Source: CAYYKK01 sp964467935 (GTDB lineage Bacteria; Myxococcota_A; Polyangia; Polyangiales; Polyangiaceae). From it: DNA of 28,025 nt. This document shows, piece by piece, positions 8,825-16,753 of this stretch; positions within the stretch are counted from its first letter, which is position 1, and each line of letters opens with the position of its first letter. The notes beneath the pieces are model-generated. The model made no database searches, was not told where the DNA came from, and saw nothing but the letters and a program-made list of their open reading frames with translations. The translations under genes and the position numbers were made by a program. The stretch spans positions 1-28,025 of the forward strand of contig CAYYKK010000066.1 in NCBI GenBank assembly GCA_964467935.1, given 5' to 3'.

Positions 8825-9030
8825 TCGCTTCGAGACTCCGCTCGCTGAGGCATGGGGAAACTGGATGCCTCTCCCCGAGCCGAGCCTCGCAACGACAGAG
8901 CACTTGGTAGCGGCGCTTCGGCGACCGCGACCTCGTGGCTCCCGAGCGCGATCCGCTCGGGAGACGCGCGGGGGGTGCGCGAACGTTCGCTCGAATCCTC
9001 GACCTCGCGGCCGGGGCGAGCGGCGAACGA
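8825..9030 (+). ncRNA. Candidate structured RNA (free-standing sRNA or 5' leader)
   Basis: Three consecutive strong hairpins follow the promoter. (1) GAGGCAT/ATGCCTC at 8847-8853 and 8865-8871. (2) A 37-nt composite hairpin at 8901-8937: the core GCGGCGC/GCG(a)CCGC is capped by a C(UUCG)G tetraloop at 8917-8920 and extended by GGT/ACC and CAC/GTG across small internal loops. (3) A perfect 10-bp stem CTCCCGAGCG/CGCTCGGGAG with a 5-nt loop at 8939-8963. A possible long-range closing stem pairs CCGCTCGC (8838-8845) with GCGAGCGG (9016-9023). I saw no hallmark of tmRNA, RNase P RNA or SRP RNA. A length near 185-200 nt with a central apical hairpin fits 6S RNA loosely, but the perfect side hairpins do not, so I give no name. 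Alternatively it is the leader of the GYF-GAF gene at 9187. Boundaries are approximate. Confidence 0.35.
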
Positions 9031-9186
9031 CGGCTCACGGCCATCGATGGGAGGTCCCGTCCCAGGAATGCCGCGGGGTGACGCACGTACCAAGAGCGCC
9101 AGGTTCCAGCTCGGGCTGGACATCTGGTCGCGGCTCCATCAGAGATGGGGAGCGGGCTCTGGTGACAGGGGGATTTTGCAGGAGCC

Positions 9187-10566
9187 ATGGCTGTGAGAAT
9201 GCGAGCGGGTGCCCTGGACGTGACGGGCGCTGACAGGTGGTACGTGACCGATGGAGCCCACTCCGTCGGCCCGGTGCGGCTCGATCTGCTCACGCGCGGC
9301 GTGGAGGCCGGACGCGTGCCGCTCGACTCGTTCGTGCGGCACGAGGCGTGGAAGGTCTGGCGACCGCTCACCGATTTCACCGACTACGTCGAGGAAGCGT
9401 CGGCGCCCCTGCCGCAGTTCCCCTTGCCCGACGACGCGCGCGGCGCGGGGGACGACGCGTGCGCCGAGAGCCTGCGGCAGCCCGGCGTGGTGGTGTTCCG
9501 AGCTTCGCTCGCCGACTTCGCATCGGCCGAGGGCGTCCCGTCGCGCAGCTCGAGCGACGCGAGCGGCCCCATGGAGGACGAGGCCACCGCGCTCGGCGGC
9601 GCTCCGACCGAGGCCCTGGCCCAAGAGGAGCTCGCCGACGAGGAGCTCGCCGAAGGCGATCTCGCCGACGAGGAGCTCGCCCAGCCGGCGCCGGCCGTCG
9701 ATTTGCTCGCTGTCGATTTGCTCGCGGGCGAGGCGCTCGCTGCCGAGGCGCTCGCTGCCGAGGCGCTCGCTGCCGAGGCGCGCGCCGACGGCGCGACCAT
9801 CGCGTCTGGTGCCGTGGGGCGACGCGACGCCTTCTTCGACGAGATGCTCGAGCCCGAGCCCCTCGAGAGCCCGACCGACGTCTCGCACGATCTCCTGGGC
9901 GAAGCGCGCGGCGAGCTCGCGGCGCAGTTCGACGCCGCGCGCGGCACCGATCGGCCCGCTGCGAGCGAAGCTCGCGTGAGCTCGCGGCGCCCCGACGCGC
10001 GCGCGCGCGGGACCGCCACGGACGACATCTCCTCCTCGCTCGAAGGCGACGAGGGCTGGGGCAGCGCCCGTCCCGCCGACTCGGCCGACGCGCTGCCCGA
10101 GGACGATCTCGAAGGCGCGGACGATCTCTCCGACGCGCTCCTGCTCCTGCTCGGCGGCGTGGTGAAGCGCACGCACGCAGACGTGGCGCTCCTCTTCCGG
10201 ACGAACGAAGCGGGAGCACGCGTCGTCTGCGCCCACGGGAGCGGGACGGTCGATGCCCTCGGCTCGGTCGTGGGCCTGCTCGATCCGGCCTTCCTCGCGG
10301 CGGCGTCCGGTCACCTCGTCGTCGGAGAGCCGCACCCGGGTCCCATCGCGCGCGCGACGATGGCGCGCCTCGGCGCCCTGGGCGCCCCGGTGCTCGCGAC
10401 GCTCCTCTTGCCCATCTCGGTGGGCGGACGACTCTTCGGCTTCCTCGAGCTCGGCAAGACCGCCAATCAGACCTCGCGCACCTTCACGCCGCGACAGGTC
10501 GTGAAGGCCGAGGATCTCGTGCTCGCGTTCGCGCGACACATCGGCGACGGCGATTTCGAGATCTGA
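9187..10566 (+). CDS. GYF_2-like / GAF domain protein
   Basis: Protein of 459 residues with two recognisable ends. Residues 17-63 resemble the bacterial GYF_2 (DUF4339-type) module: WYV-TDG start, central VGPVRLDLL, and a WKVWRPL end with Trp55 and Trp58. Residues about 310-459 form a GAF-like domain: LLLLGGVVKRTHADVALLF, ATLLLPISVGGRLFGFLELG, then a terminal helix. The middle is acidic, Ala/Glu/Leu-rich low complexity with 5-residue repeats. There is no signal peptide, membrane helix or output domain, so a role as cytoplasmic sensor or scaffold is inference. The ligand is unknown. AGGAG ends only 2 nt before ATG 9187, which is short; ATG 9199 is in frame and may be the true start. hemB follows after about 105 bp. 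Confidence 0.8.
   Translation: MAVRMRAGALDVTGADRWYVTDGAHSVGPVRLDLLTRGVEAGRVPLDSFVRHEAWKVWRPLTDFTDYVEEASAPLPQFPLPDDARGAGDDACAESLRQPGVVVFRASLADFASAEGVPSRSSSDASGPMEDEATALGGAPTEALAQEELADEELAEGDLADEELAQPAPAVDLLAVDLLAGEALAAEALAAEALAAEARADGATIASGAVGRRDAFFDEMLEPEPLESPTDVSHDLLGEARGELAAQFDAARGTDRPAASEARVSSRRPDARARGTATDDISSSLEGDEGWGSARPADSADALPEDDLEGADDLSDALLLLLGGVVKRTHADVALLFRTNEAGARVVCAHGSGTVDALGSVVGLLDPAFLAAASGHLVVGEPHPGPIARATMARLGALGAPVLATLLLPISVGGRLFGFLELGKTANQTSRTFTPRQVVKAEDLVLAFARHIGDGDFEI
9625..9789 (+). repeat. 15-bp in-frame tandem repeats (pentapeptide period)
   Basis: A tract of 15-bp units within the GYF-GAF gene: four copies encoding EELAD-like peptides (9625-9684), two of VDLLA (9697-9726), three identical copies of GAGGCGCTCGCTGCC encoding EALAA (9730-9774) and a degenerate fourth. 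The identical copies suggest recent slippage expansion. The encoded pattern lacks the Ala at the position needed for the pentapeptide-repeat beta-helix. Confidence 0.8.
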
Positions 10567-10670
10567 GCGGCCTCTCGCCGTCGTCCCGAGCGGCGTCCGG
10601 CGCATGAAGAAGCATGATTCGAGCGGCGACGGGCTTCTCGCTCGCGCCGCGAGATCCTAGACTCACGACC

Positions 10671-11657
10671 GTGTTTCCCACCGTGAGGCCGCGCCGCCTG
10701 AGGCAGTCCGCTGCGATCCGCACGCTCGTCCGCGAGACGAGCGTCGCGCCGAGCGACTTCATCCTTCCGCTCTTCTTCTCCGACGCGCTCGACGAGCCGC
10801 GCCCGGTCGCGACGATGCCCGGCGTCTCGCAGCTCCCGGTGAAGCACGCCGCCGAGCAAGCTCGCCTCGTGCGAAGCCTCGGGCTCGGCGGGGTCATCCT
10901 GTTCGGCCTGCCCAAGACGAAGGACGAGATCGGATCCGGCTCGTACGATCCGAACGGCCCCGTTCCGCGCGCGGTCGCGGCCATGAAGGACGCCGCCCCC
11001 GAGGTCCTCGTCATGACCGACACGTGCGTCGACGAGTACACCGATCACGGTCACTGCGGCGTGCTGAAGAAGGATCGCCACGGCCAGGTGGTGGTCGACA
11101 ACGACGCGACGCTCGAGGTCCTGGCGAAGTCGGCGATCGCGCAGGCGCGCGCCGGCGCCGACGTCATCGCGCCGAGCGACATGATGGACGGCCGCATCGG
11201 GCACATCCGCGAAGCGCTGGATCACGAGGGCTTCGCCGACGCGGCGATCCTCTCCTACGCGGTGAAGTACGCCTCCGCGTTCTACGGGCCCTTCCGCGAC
11301 GCGGCCGACTGCGCGCCGAAATTCGGGGACCGCTCGGGCTACCAGATGGATCCCGGCAACACGCGCGAGGCGCTGAAGGAGCTCGCGCTCGACGAGGCCG
11401 AGGGCGCCGACATGGTCATGGTGAAGCCCGCGCTCCCTTACCTCGACGTGCTGACGCGCGTTCGTGAGGCGACGGATCTCCCGCTCGGCGCCTACAACGT
11501 GAGCGGCGAGTACGCGATGATCAAGGCCGCAGCGGCGGCGGGCATGCTCGACGAGCGCCGCGCGGTGCTCGAGCTCTTGCTCTCGATCCGTCGCGCCGGC
11601 GCCGACTTCATCCTCACCTACCACGCGGTCGACGCGGCTCGGTGGCTCGGCGCATGA
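10671..11657 (+). CDS. hemB: Delta-aminolevulinic acid dehydratase (porphobilinogen synthase)
   Basis: Condenses two 5-aminolevulinate molecules into porphobilinogen, an early common step of heme, siroheme and corrinoid synthesis. With the GTG start at 10671 the protein is 328 residues, the usual length, and begins FPTVRPRRLRQ, the conserved HemB N-terminus. An in-frame ATG at 10614 would add 19 non-conserved residues. Schiff-base lysines are Lys199 (SYAVKYASAFYGPFRD) and Lys252 (VMVKPALPYLD). The metal-binding loop reads DTCVDEYTDHGHCG: Cys119 and Cys129 are kept but the middle Cys of the classic Zn triad is Asp121, as in some other bacteria, so the metal preference is uncertain. The stop overlaps the ATG of the following lipoprotein gene. 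A 13-bp palindrome CTCGCG-C-CGCGAG (10641-10653) lies just upstream of the GTG. Confidence 0.95.
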   Translation: MFPTVRPRRLRQSAAIRTLVRETSVAPSDFILPLFFSDALDEPRPVATMPGVSQLPVKHAAEQARLVRSLGLGGVILFGLPKTKDEIGSGSYDPNGPVPRAVAAMKDAAPEVLVMTDTCVDEYTDHGHCGVLKKDRHGQVVVDNDATLEVLAKSAIAQARAGADVIAPSDMMDGRIGHIREALDHEGFADAAILSYAVKYASAFYGPFRDAADCAPKFGDRSGYQMDPGNTREALKELALDEAEGADMVMVKPALPYLDVLTRVREATDLPLGAYNVSGEYAMIKAAAAAGMLDERRAVLELLLSIRRAGADFILTYHAVDAARWLGA

Positions 11658-12157
11658 GCGACGCGCGACGGAGCCACCGCGCGCGGGCGCGCTCCAGGAT
11701 CGCGGCGGCGGGCGCGATCGCGGCGCTCGGCGTCTCGAGCGCCGCGATCGTCGCGAGCGGCTGCGACGTCATCACGAGCGTCGGACCGAAGAGCTGCGAT
11801 CGCAGCTCCAAGACGAACCCGCCATCGACGTACTCGGACGGGACGGCGGAGGGCGGCATCTACGCCTCTTCACCGTGGGATCGCGATCTCCTCTACTTCC
11901 CAGGTGGGATGCAGATCCGCCTCGAGCACAAGCTCGGCGCGGTGCCGCGCTCGTGGCAGGCGTACCTCGCGTTCGACGAGACCGGGATCAAGGGCGGACC
12001 GCTCGCCACCGCGGCGGGCAACCAGGTGGAGCTCGTCAGCATCGACGACCAGGCGATCACCGTGAGGAACGGCAGCTGCGCCGACTACTGGCTGCTCGTC
12101 ACGGCCGAGCTCGCGAGCGCCGCGCCTCCCAGCGCACCGGCGGACGCCGAGCCCTGA
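11654..12157 (+). CDS. Small putative lipoprotein of unknown function
   Basis: Protein of 167 residues. The basic N-terminus (RRSHRARARSR) and hydrophobic Ala-rich stretch (about 16-35) end in a lipobox-like VASGC with Cys37, suggesting a lipoprotein exported by Sec and lipidated. The mature part has two further Cys residues (one just after the lipobox, one in NGSCADYW near the C-terminus) and looks like a small beta-rich domain (MQIRLEHKLG, VELVSIDDQAITVRNGSC). I do not recognise a family. The ATG at 11654 overlaps the hemB stop (ATGA), implying translational coupling; an ATG at 11642 inside hemB is also in frame. The coupling to hemB is the only functional clue. Confidence 0.7.
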   Translation: MSDARRSHRARARSRIAAAGAIAALGVSSAAIVASGCDVITSVGPKSCDRSSKTNPPSTYSDGTAEGGIYASSPWDRDLLYFPGGMQIRLEHKLGAVPRSWQAYLAFDETGIKGGPLATAAGNQVELVSIDDQAITVRNGSCADYWLLVTAELASAAPPSAPADAEP

Positions 12158-12184
12158 AGCTGCGCCCGAGCGAGGACACGACGC

Positions 12185-14047
12185 TCAAGGCGCGGGCGTG
12201 GCGGCTCCGTCCGTCTTCGCGAACTGGAGGCGATGGAGGCGCGCGTACACGCCACCCAGCGCCAGGAGCTCTTCGTGCGTTCCTTGCTCGACGACGCGCC
12301 CCTTGTGGAAGACGACGATGCGATCGGCGGCGCGGATCGTCGAGAGGCGGTGGGCGATGACGAGTGACGTCCGTCCCTCGAGGACGCCCTCGATCGCGCG
12401 CTGGAGACGCGCCTCGGTGGCGCTGTCGACGTTCGCCGTCGCCTCGTCGAGCACGAGCACGTCCGGATCCTTGTAGAGCGCGCGCGCGAAGGCGATGAGC
12501 TGCCGCTCACCCGCGGAGAAATTCGACCCGCGCTCGACGACCGGCGCCGAGAGCCCTCCCTCCCGCTCCGAGAACATCTCGAGCGCGCCGATGCGCGAGA
12601 GCGCGCGGACCACGCGATCCATGTCTGGCTCGACGTCGCCCGCGGCGACGTTCGTCGCGACCGTGCCCGGGAAGAGGAAGACGTCCTGGGGAACGACGGC
12701 GAACTTCGCTCGCAGGCTCTCGCGATCCCAGCCCTTCACGTCGACGCCTTCGACGCGCACCTCGCCGCGCGACACCTCGTAGAGCCGCAGGAAGAGCGAC
12801 GCGACCGTGGTCTTGCCGGCGCCCGTCGCGCCCACGAGCGCGATCTTCTCGCCGCGCTTCACCGACAGCGACACGTCCTTCAAGACGTCGACCTCGGGCT
12901 TGTAGCCGAAGGTCACGTGATCGAGCTCGAGCATCGGCGCGGTCCGGCTCGGCTTCGCCCGCGGCGCTCCATCGACCTGCGGCGCGTCCTCGTCCTTGTT
13001 GTCGAGCAGCTCGAACACGCGCTCGGCGCCCGTCATCGCGGACTGGAGGAGCGTGTATCGACTCGAGAGATCGCGGATGGGGAGGAAGAACATGTCGATG
13101 TACGCCACGAAGGCGAACAAAGTGCCGAACGACACGCGATCGCTCACGGTGTGGAGCCCGGCGGCCCAGAGGACGGACGCGATGCAGAGGCTCGAGATCA
13201 TCTCGATCGCCGCGTCGAGGGTCGCGTCCCAGACGATGCTCCGGTTGTTCGCGTTTCGATAGCTCTCGTTGATCTCGTCGAACTCGCGGGCGCTGCTCTC
13301 CTCGCGCGCGTACGCCTGCACGAGCGCCATGCCGCTCACCTGCTCGTTGAGGTACGCGTTCATGCGCGCGGTCTTCGTACGCACCTCACGGAACGCGTCG
13401 CGGATGCGCCGGCGCGTGTAGTTCACGCCGAGCGCGACCGGCGGGAGCGCCGCGAACGCGATGAGCGACATCTTCCAGTCGAGCGACATCATGATCGCGA
13501 CGATGAGCCCCAGCCGCACGAGATCGCCGAACGCGTTGAGCGCGCCCGAGCCGAAGATCTCGCCGATGGCGTCGATGTCGTTGGTGACCCGGGTGACGAG
13601 GCGCCCGACGGGCGTGCGATCGAAGAACTTGAGGCTCCGCGTGTGGAGGAACCCGAAGACGGCCCTGCGCAGATCGGCCATCGAGCGCGCCCCCGCCATC
13701 TGCATGAGGTACATCTGCGGAAAGGCGATCGACTGCTCGAGGATGACGACGCCGGTGAGCACGAGCCCGGCGTGGGTGATCGCGCCCGGATCCTTGGCGG
13801 CGCCGTCGAGCCCGGCGCGCATGATGAGCGGGCGGGCCAGCGCCAGCATCGAGTTCACCGCGAGCAGCACCATGGACACGACGAGGCCGCGCGCGTGCGG
13901 CTTCACGTAAGGCCAGAGACGCTTCAGGTTCGTCGCGTCGTAGGCGGTGAGCTGGCCCTCCTCGTGGAAGCGGGCGAGCGCGGCCTCGCTCCGTCCCTTC
14001 GTCGCGGGGCCGCGGTCGGCGTCTCGCTTCTTCGTCGGCCCACTCAC
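12185..14047 (-). CDS. ABC exporter half-transporter, catalytic-site subunit (MdlB-like)
   Basis: Fused membrane and nucleotide-binding domain of 620 residues, one half of a heterodimeric type I (type IV fold) ABC exporter. Transmembrane helices span about 45-330. The ATPase domain has Walker A GATGAGKT at 406-413, the signature FSAGE at 510-514 (non-canonical compared with LSGGQ), Walker B LVLDE with catalytic Glu535, and switch His556. MdlB-type subunits combine a deviating signature with intact Walker B in this way. The GTG start at 14047 overlaps the partner gene's TGA as GTGA, so the two are translationally coupled. The frame stays open upstream to 14224 only because it shadows the partner gene. 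Substrate unknown: lipid, peptide or drug are all possible. Confidence 0.92.
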   Translation of the reverse strand: MSGPTKKRDADRGPATKGRSEAALARFHEEGQLTAYDATNLKRLWPYVKPHARGLVVSMVLLAVNSMLALARPLIMRAGLDGAAKDPGAITHAGLVLTGVVILEQSIAFPQMYLMQMAGARSMADLRRAVFGFLHTRSLKFFDRTPVGRLVTRVTNDIDAIGEIFGSGALNAFGDLVRLGLIVAIMMSLDWKMSLIAFAALPPVALGVNYTRRRIRDAFREVRTKTARMNAYLNEQVSGMALVQAYAREESSAREFDEINESYRNANNRSIVWDATLDAAIEMISSLCIASVLWAAGLHTVSDRVSFGTLFAFVAYIDMFFLPIRDLSSRYTLLQSAMTGAERVFELLDNKDEDAPQVDGAPRAKPSRTAPMLELDHVTFGYKPEVDVLKDVSLSVKRGEKIALVGATGAGKTTVASLFLRLYEVSRGEVRVEGVDVKGWDRESLRAKFAVVPQDVFLFPGTVATNVAAGDVEPDMDRVVRALSRIGALEMFSEREGGLSAPVVERGSNFSAGERQLIAFARALYKDPDVLVLDEATANVDSATEARLQRAIEGVLEGRTSLVIAHRLSTIRAADRIVVFHKGRVVEQGTHEELLALGGVYARLHRLQFAKTDGAATPAP

Positions 14048-15864
14048 GACGCGACCTCCGCGGGCGGCGGGGCGCTCGAGGGGACGGCGTCGAGCTCGGC
14101 GAGATCGGCCTCGATCGCCTGCTCCTCGGCGAACGACGCGTAGAGCCCCCCCTGCGCGACGAGCTCGTCGTGCGTCCCGTGCTCGATGATCTGGCCCTTC
14201 TCGAGGACGATGACGTCGTCGCATCGCTTCGCCGCGGCGACGCGATGCGTGATGAGGATCACCGTGCGGCGCGCCTTCTGGCGATCGATCGCGGCCAGGA
14301 TCGCCGCCTCCGTCTTCGCGTCGACGGCCGAGAGCGGATCGTCGAGCACGAGCACGGGCGAGTCTCGCAAGAGGGCCCTCGCGAGCGCGACGCGCTGCCT
14401 TTGACCGCCGGAGAGCTGGACGCCTCGCTCACCGACGACGGTGTCGAAGCCCTCGGGGAGATCGCGGATCTCGGCCTCGACCTCGGCCTCGCGCGTGGCG
14501 GCGTGGATCGCCTCCTCGGACTCCGGCGCGTCGGGCTCGTCGAGCGAGTAGCCGACGTTGCGCGTCACGGTCGTCGAGAAGAGGAACGCGTCCTGCTGCG
14601 CATAGCCGATGCTCGCGCGCACGCGGTCGAGCGAGAGATCGCAGACGTCGTCGCCGTCGAGGAACACCGCGCCCCGCGGCGTCGGCATGAGGCGCGGCAG
14701 GAGCGCGGCGATCGTGCTCTTGCCGCAGCCGGTGCGCCCCACGATGGCGAGGGAACGTCCCGCGGGCACGTCGAACGACACGCCGTCGACGACCGCCTTC
14801 TCGCCGTAGGCGAAGCGCAAGCCGACGACCTTCACGTGGCCCGAGACGCGGTCGGCGCGCACGAGCGGGCCGCTCGTGATCTCCGGCTGCGCCTCGAAGA
14901 TGACCTTGAGCCGCTCGTAGCCGGCGCGCCCGCGCTGAACGATCGACGCGACGAACCCGAGGGCGAGCAGCGGCCAGGTCAAGCGCAAGAGCGCGAGCCA
15001 GAAGGACACGAACGCGCCCGGTGTGATGGCCCCCTCGGCCATCAACGTGCCGCCGTACCAGAAGACGATCAGGATCCCGAGCGCGCTGATGGTGCCCATG
15101 ATGGGCCCCATCGATCCGCGTACGCGCGCGAGGGTGAGGCTCTTGTCGAGGTACTGCGCGTTCTGGATCTCGAAGTCGCGCGCCTCGCTCGGGACGAGGC
15201 CGAAGGCGCGCACGACGCGGACGCCCGCGAGGCTCGCGAGGACGCGATCGCTCATCTTGCCGATCGCCTCCTGGTTCTCTCGGTTGCTCTTGAAGAGCCG
15301 GGTCGAGAAGCTCTTCGTCGTCGCCCAGAGGATCGGGAAGGTGGCGAGGCTCGCGAGCGTCAGGCGAGGCGACACGCTCGTCATCACGTAGAGGGCGCTC
15401 GCCAGCGCGAAGAGCGACCCGACGATGTTGAGGATGCCGAAGCCGAGCAAGAGGCGCACCTGCGTCAGATCGTTCGTCGCGCGACTCATGATCTCGCCGG
15501 TCGGCATCTTGCGGAAGAACGACGGACCGAGGCGCTGGAGCCGATCGAGCAGCACCGCGCGCAGCTCGTACTCCACGTTGCGGCCCGCGGTGAACACGGT
15601 GATGCGCGAGGCCACGCGCACGCTCGCGGACCCGATGCTCACGACGAGGATCCAGATCGCCGCCCAGCGCGCGTCGCCGGAGCGGAGCTGGTTGGCCGCG
15701 TCGACGGCGTCGCGTACGAGGAAGTCGCGCCGCGCCATGAGGAACTGCTGGGCGGAGAGCAAGAGGCCGCCCAAGAGGTAGAGGGGCAGCTTGTCGACGA
15801 GCTGTCCCTTCAGCGTGACGGGATAACGCGGGGCGCCGAGGTGGCGCTCTTGTGGTTGGCTCAT
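14044..15864 (-). CDS. ABC exporter half-transporter, degenerate-site subunit (MdlA-like)
   Basis: Fused membrane and nucleotide-binding domain of 606 residues, partner of the downstream half-transporter. Transmembrane helices span about 25-310. The ATPase domain has Walker A GRTGCGKS (about 376-383), a canonical signature LSGGQRQR (about 484) and switch His (about 540). Walker B is VLVLDD, with Asp in place of the catalytic Glu. Together with the deviating signature in the partner this gives one degenerate and one active composite ATP site, as described for TM287/288, BmrCD and MdlAB. The start is ATG 15864; a GTG immediately upstream (15867) is also possible. A 79-bp gap separates it from the phosphatase gene upstream, and a CGCGTG-GG-CACGCG inverted repeat (15925-15938) lies in that gap. 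Confidence 0.93.
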   Translation of the reverse strand: MSQPQERHLGAPRYPVTLKGQLVDKLPLYLLGGLLLSAQQFLMARRDFLVRDAVDAANQLRSGDARWAAIWILVVSIGSASVRVASRITVFTAGRNVEYELRAVLLDRLQRLGPSFFRKMPTGEIMSRATNDLTQVRLLLGFGILNIVGSLFALASALYVMTSVSPRLTLASLATFPILWATTKSFSTRLFKSNRENQEAIGKMSDRVLASLAGVRVVRAFGLVPSEARDFEIQNAQYLDKSLTLARVRGSMGPIMGTISALGILIVFWYGGTLMAEGAITPGAFVSFWLALLRLTWPLLALGFVASIVQRGRAGYERLKVIFEAQPEITSGPLVRADRVSGHVKVVGLRFAYGEKAVVDGVSFDVPAGRSLAIVGRTGCGKSTIAALLPRLMPTPRGAVFLDGDDVCDLSLDRVRASIGYAQQDAFLFSTTVTRNVGYSLDEPDAPESEEAIHAATREAEVEAEIRDLPEGFDTVVGERGVQLSGGQRQRVALARALLRDSPVLVLDDPLSAVDAKTEAAILAAIDRQKARRTVILITHRVAAAKRCDDVIVLEKGQIIEHGTHDELVAQGGLYASFAEEQAIEADLAELDAVPSSAPPPAEVAS

Positions 15865-15946
15865 CACGGGTCGAGCGCGAGGCGGGTGCCGGGCGGGGGT
15901 GAAGCTCTAGCAGATCTAGGGGCGCGTGGGCACGCGGCCAGACCGT

Positions 15947-16753
15947 TCAGCGCGAGGAGGAGGCGGATGTGCGCCGCAGCTCCACGAGGCGAGCGGCGAT
16001 CTCCGCGAAGCCCATGCCCCGCTCCGCGGACGAGACGAGCTTCGGCGGGAGCGAGATCCGCCTCGCGCGCGGTCGGACGTTCGCGACACCGAACGTCACG
16101 GCGAAGGCGGCGAACGCCGCGGCGTCGTTCTCGCTGTCGCCGACGAAGGCGTAGAGGCGCCGCGCGCGCGTCGGGTCGACGCCGTCGCGACCGAGGAGCG
16201 CGATCGTGCCGGAGGCCTTGTCGAACGCGTCGAACGTCGCGTGCATGTGGACGCTGGAGACGAACGTCCGGGCCCCGCGCCCCTCGGCTTCGGCCCGCGC
16301 CGACGCGACGACGTCGGTGGGGATGGTCGTGTGCTCGCCGATGTCGAACGTCACGTCGCTGAGGCGCGCGGCGTTGTCGTCCGCGAGCGCGAGGGGCGGA
16401 TGGAGGCGAACGATCGCCTCGGCGATCGCGGAGAGGCGCGCGCGTCGTCGCTCGCGCTCTTCGGGATCGCAGGTGTCGAGCCTGCGCACCCGACCGCCTT
16501 CGCGGACGAACGAGATCGCGCCGTTCTCCGCGACCGCGGCGTCGACGGGCCACTGTCGCGCGACGATCTCGGCCCAGCCCGCCGGGCGTCCCGTGCACGC
16601 GATCAAGCGCAGACCGCTCTCGCGCAATCGGAAGAGCGCGCGGTAGGCCTGCTCGCCGAGCGCGCCGTGATCGAGGAGGGTGTCGTCGAGATCGAAGACG
16701 AGCCCCGCGAGCGACGTCGCCGCCTCGGCGCTCAGAGCGTCGAGGGTCCTCAT
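15947..16753 (-). CDS. HAD-superfamily (type IIB) phosphatase
   Basis: Cytoplasmic HAD hydrolase of 268 residues. Motif I is FDLDDTLLD with nucleophile Asp21 and acid/base Asp23, motif II is ACTGRP with Thr54, the motif III Lys is in the KASG segment (about 179), and motif IV is GDSENDAAAF at 205-210. The C2-type cap lies between about 85 and 180, as in Cof, sucrose-phosphatase and mannosyl-3-phosphoglycerate phosphatase enzymes. A sugar phosphate is the likely substrate class, but the exact one cannot be read from sequence. ATG 16753 overlaps the stop of the RlmI-like gene (ATGA). The frame is open 61 codons further upstream but that part is a shadow of rlmI. Confidence 0.88.
   Translation of the reverse strand: MRTLDALSAEAATSLAGLVFDLDDTLLDHGALGEQAYRALFRLRESGLRLIACTGRPAGWAEIVARQWPVDAAVAENGAISFVREGGRVRRLDTCDPEERERRRARLSAIAEAIVRLHPPLALADDNAARLSDVTFDIGEHTTIPTDVVASARAEAEGRGARTFVSSVHMHATFDAFDKASGTIALLGRDGVDPTRARRLYAFVGDSENDAAAFAAFAVTFGVANVRPRARRISLPPKLVSSAERGMGFAEIAARLVELRRTSASSSR

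Larger units (their letters stand above)
8723..9186. other. 464-bp intergenic region, structured but without a convincing protein gene
   Basis: This is the only gap over 300 bp. It separates the divergent methyltransferase/synthase and GYF-GAF genes. The open frames crossing it are Arg/Ser/Pro-rich, match no family I recognise, and lack a good ribosome-binding site. It contains a sigma-70-like promoter on the + strand, a series of strong inverted repeats (8847-8963) and a shorter CCAGC-TCGG-GCTGG hairpin near 9110. It could be a free-standing small RNA plus the promoter of the next gene, or a long 5' leader. Confidence 0.6.

Noticed and set aside
8825..9030. tmRNA, RNase P RNA, SRP RNA or tRNA in the intergenic gap
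   Set aside because: None of the conserved cores (for example the RNase P GAGGAAAGTCC or the SRP GGAAGGAAGCAGC) is present and no cloverleaf could be built. 6S RNA fits only in length and is not claimed.
8852..9196. A 114-codon + strand frame in the 464-bp gap
   Set aside because: Arg/Ser/Gly-rich, no recognisable motif, no good ribosome-binding site, and it overlaps strong hairpins. Structured RNA is the better explanation.
9625..9789. Pentapeptide-repeat (beta-helix) domain in the GYF-GAF protein
   Set aside because: The 5-residue period is present but the A(D/N)LXX spacing is not. It is an acidic low-complexity linker.
12185..14224. Upstream start (14224) for the second ABC half-transporter
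   Set aside because: The extra 59 residues are an Arg-rich shadow of the partner gene; GTG 14047 with a GTGA overlap is the coherent start.
14170..16362. A 730-codon + strand frame antisense to the ABC and HAD genes
   Set aside because: Composition is Arg/Glu/Ala-rich without domains, and it mirrors real genes on the other strand.
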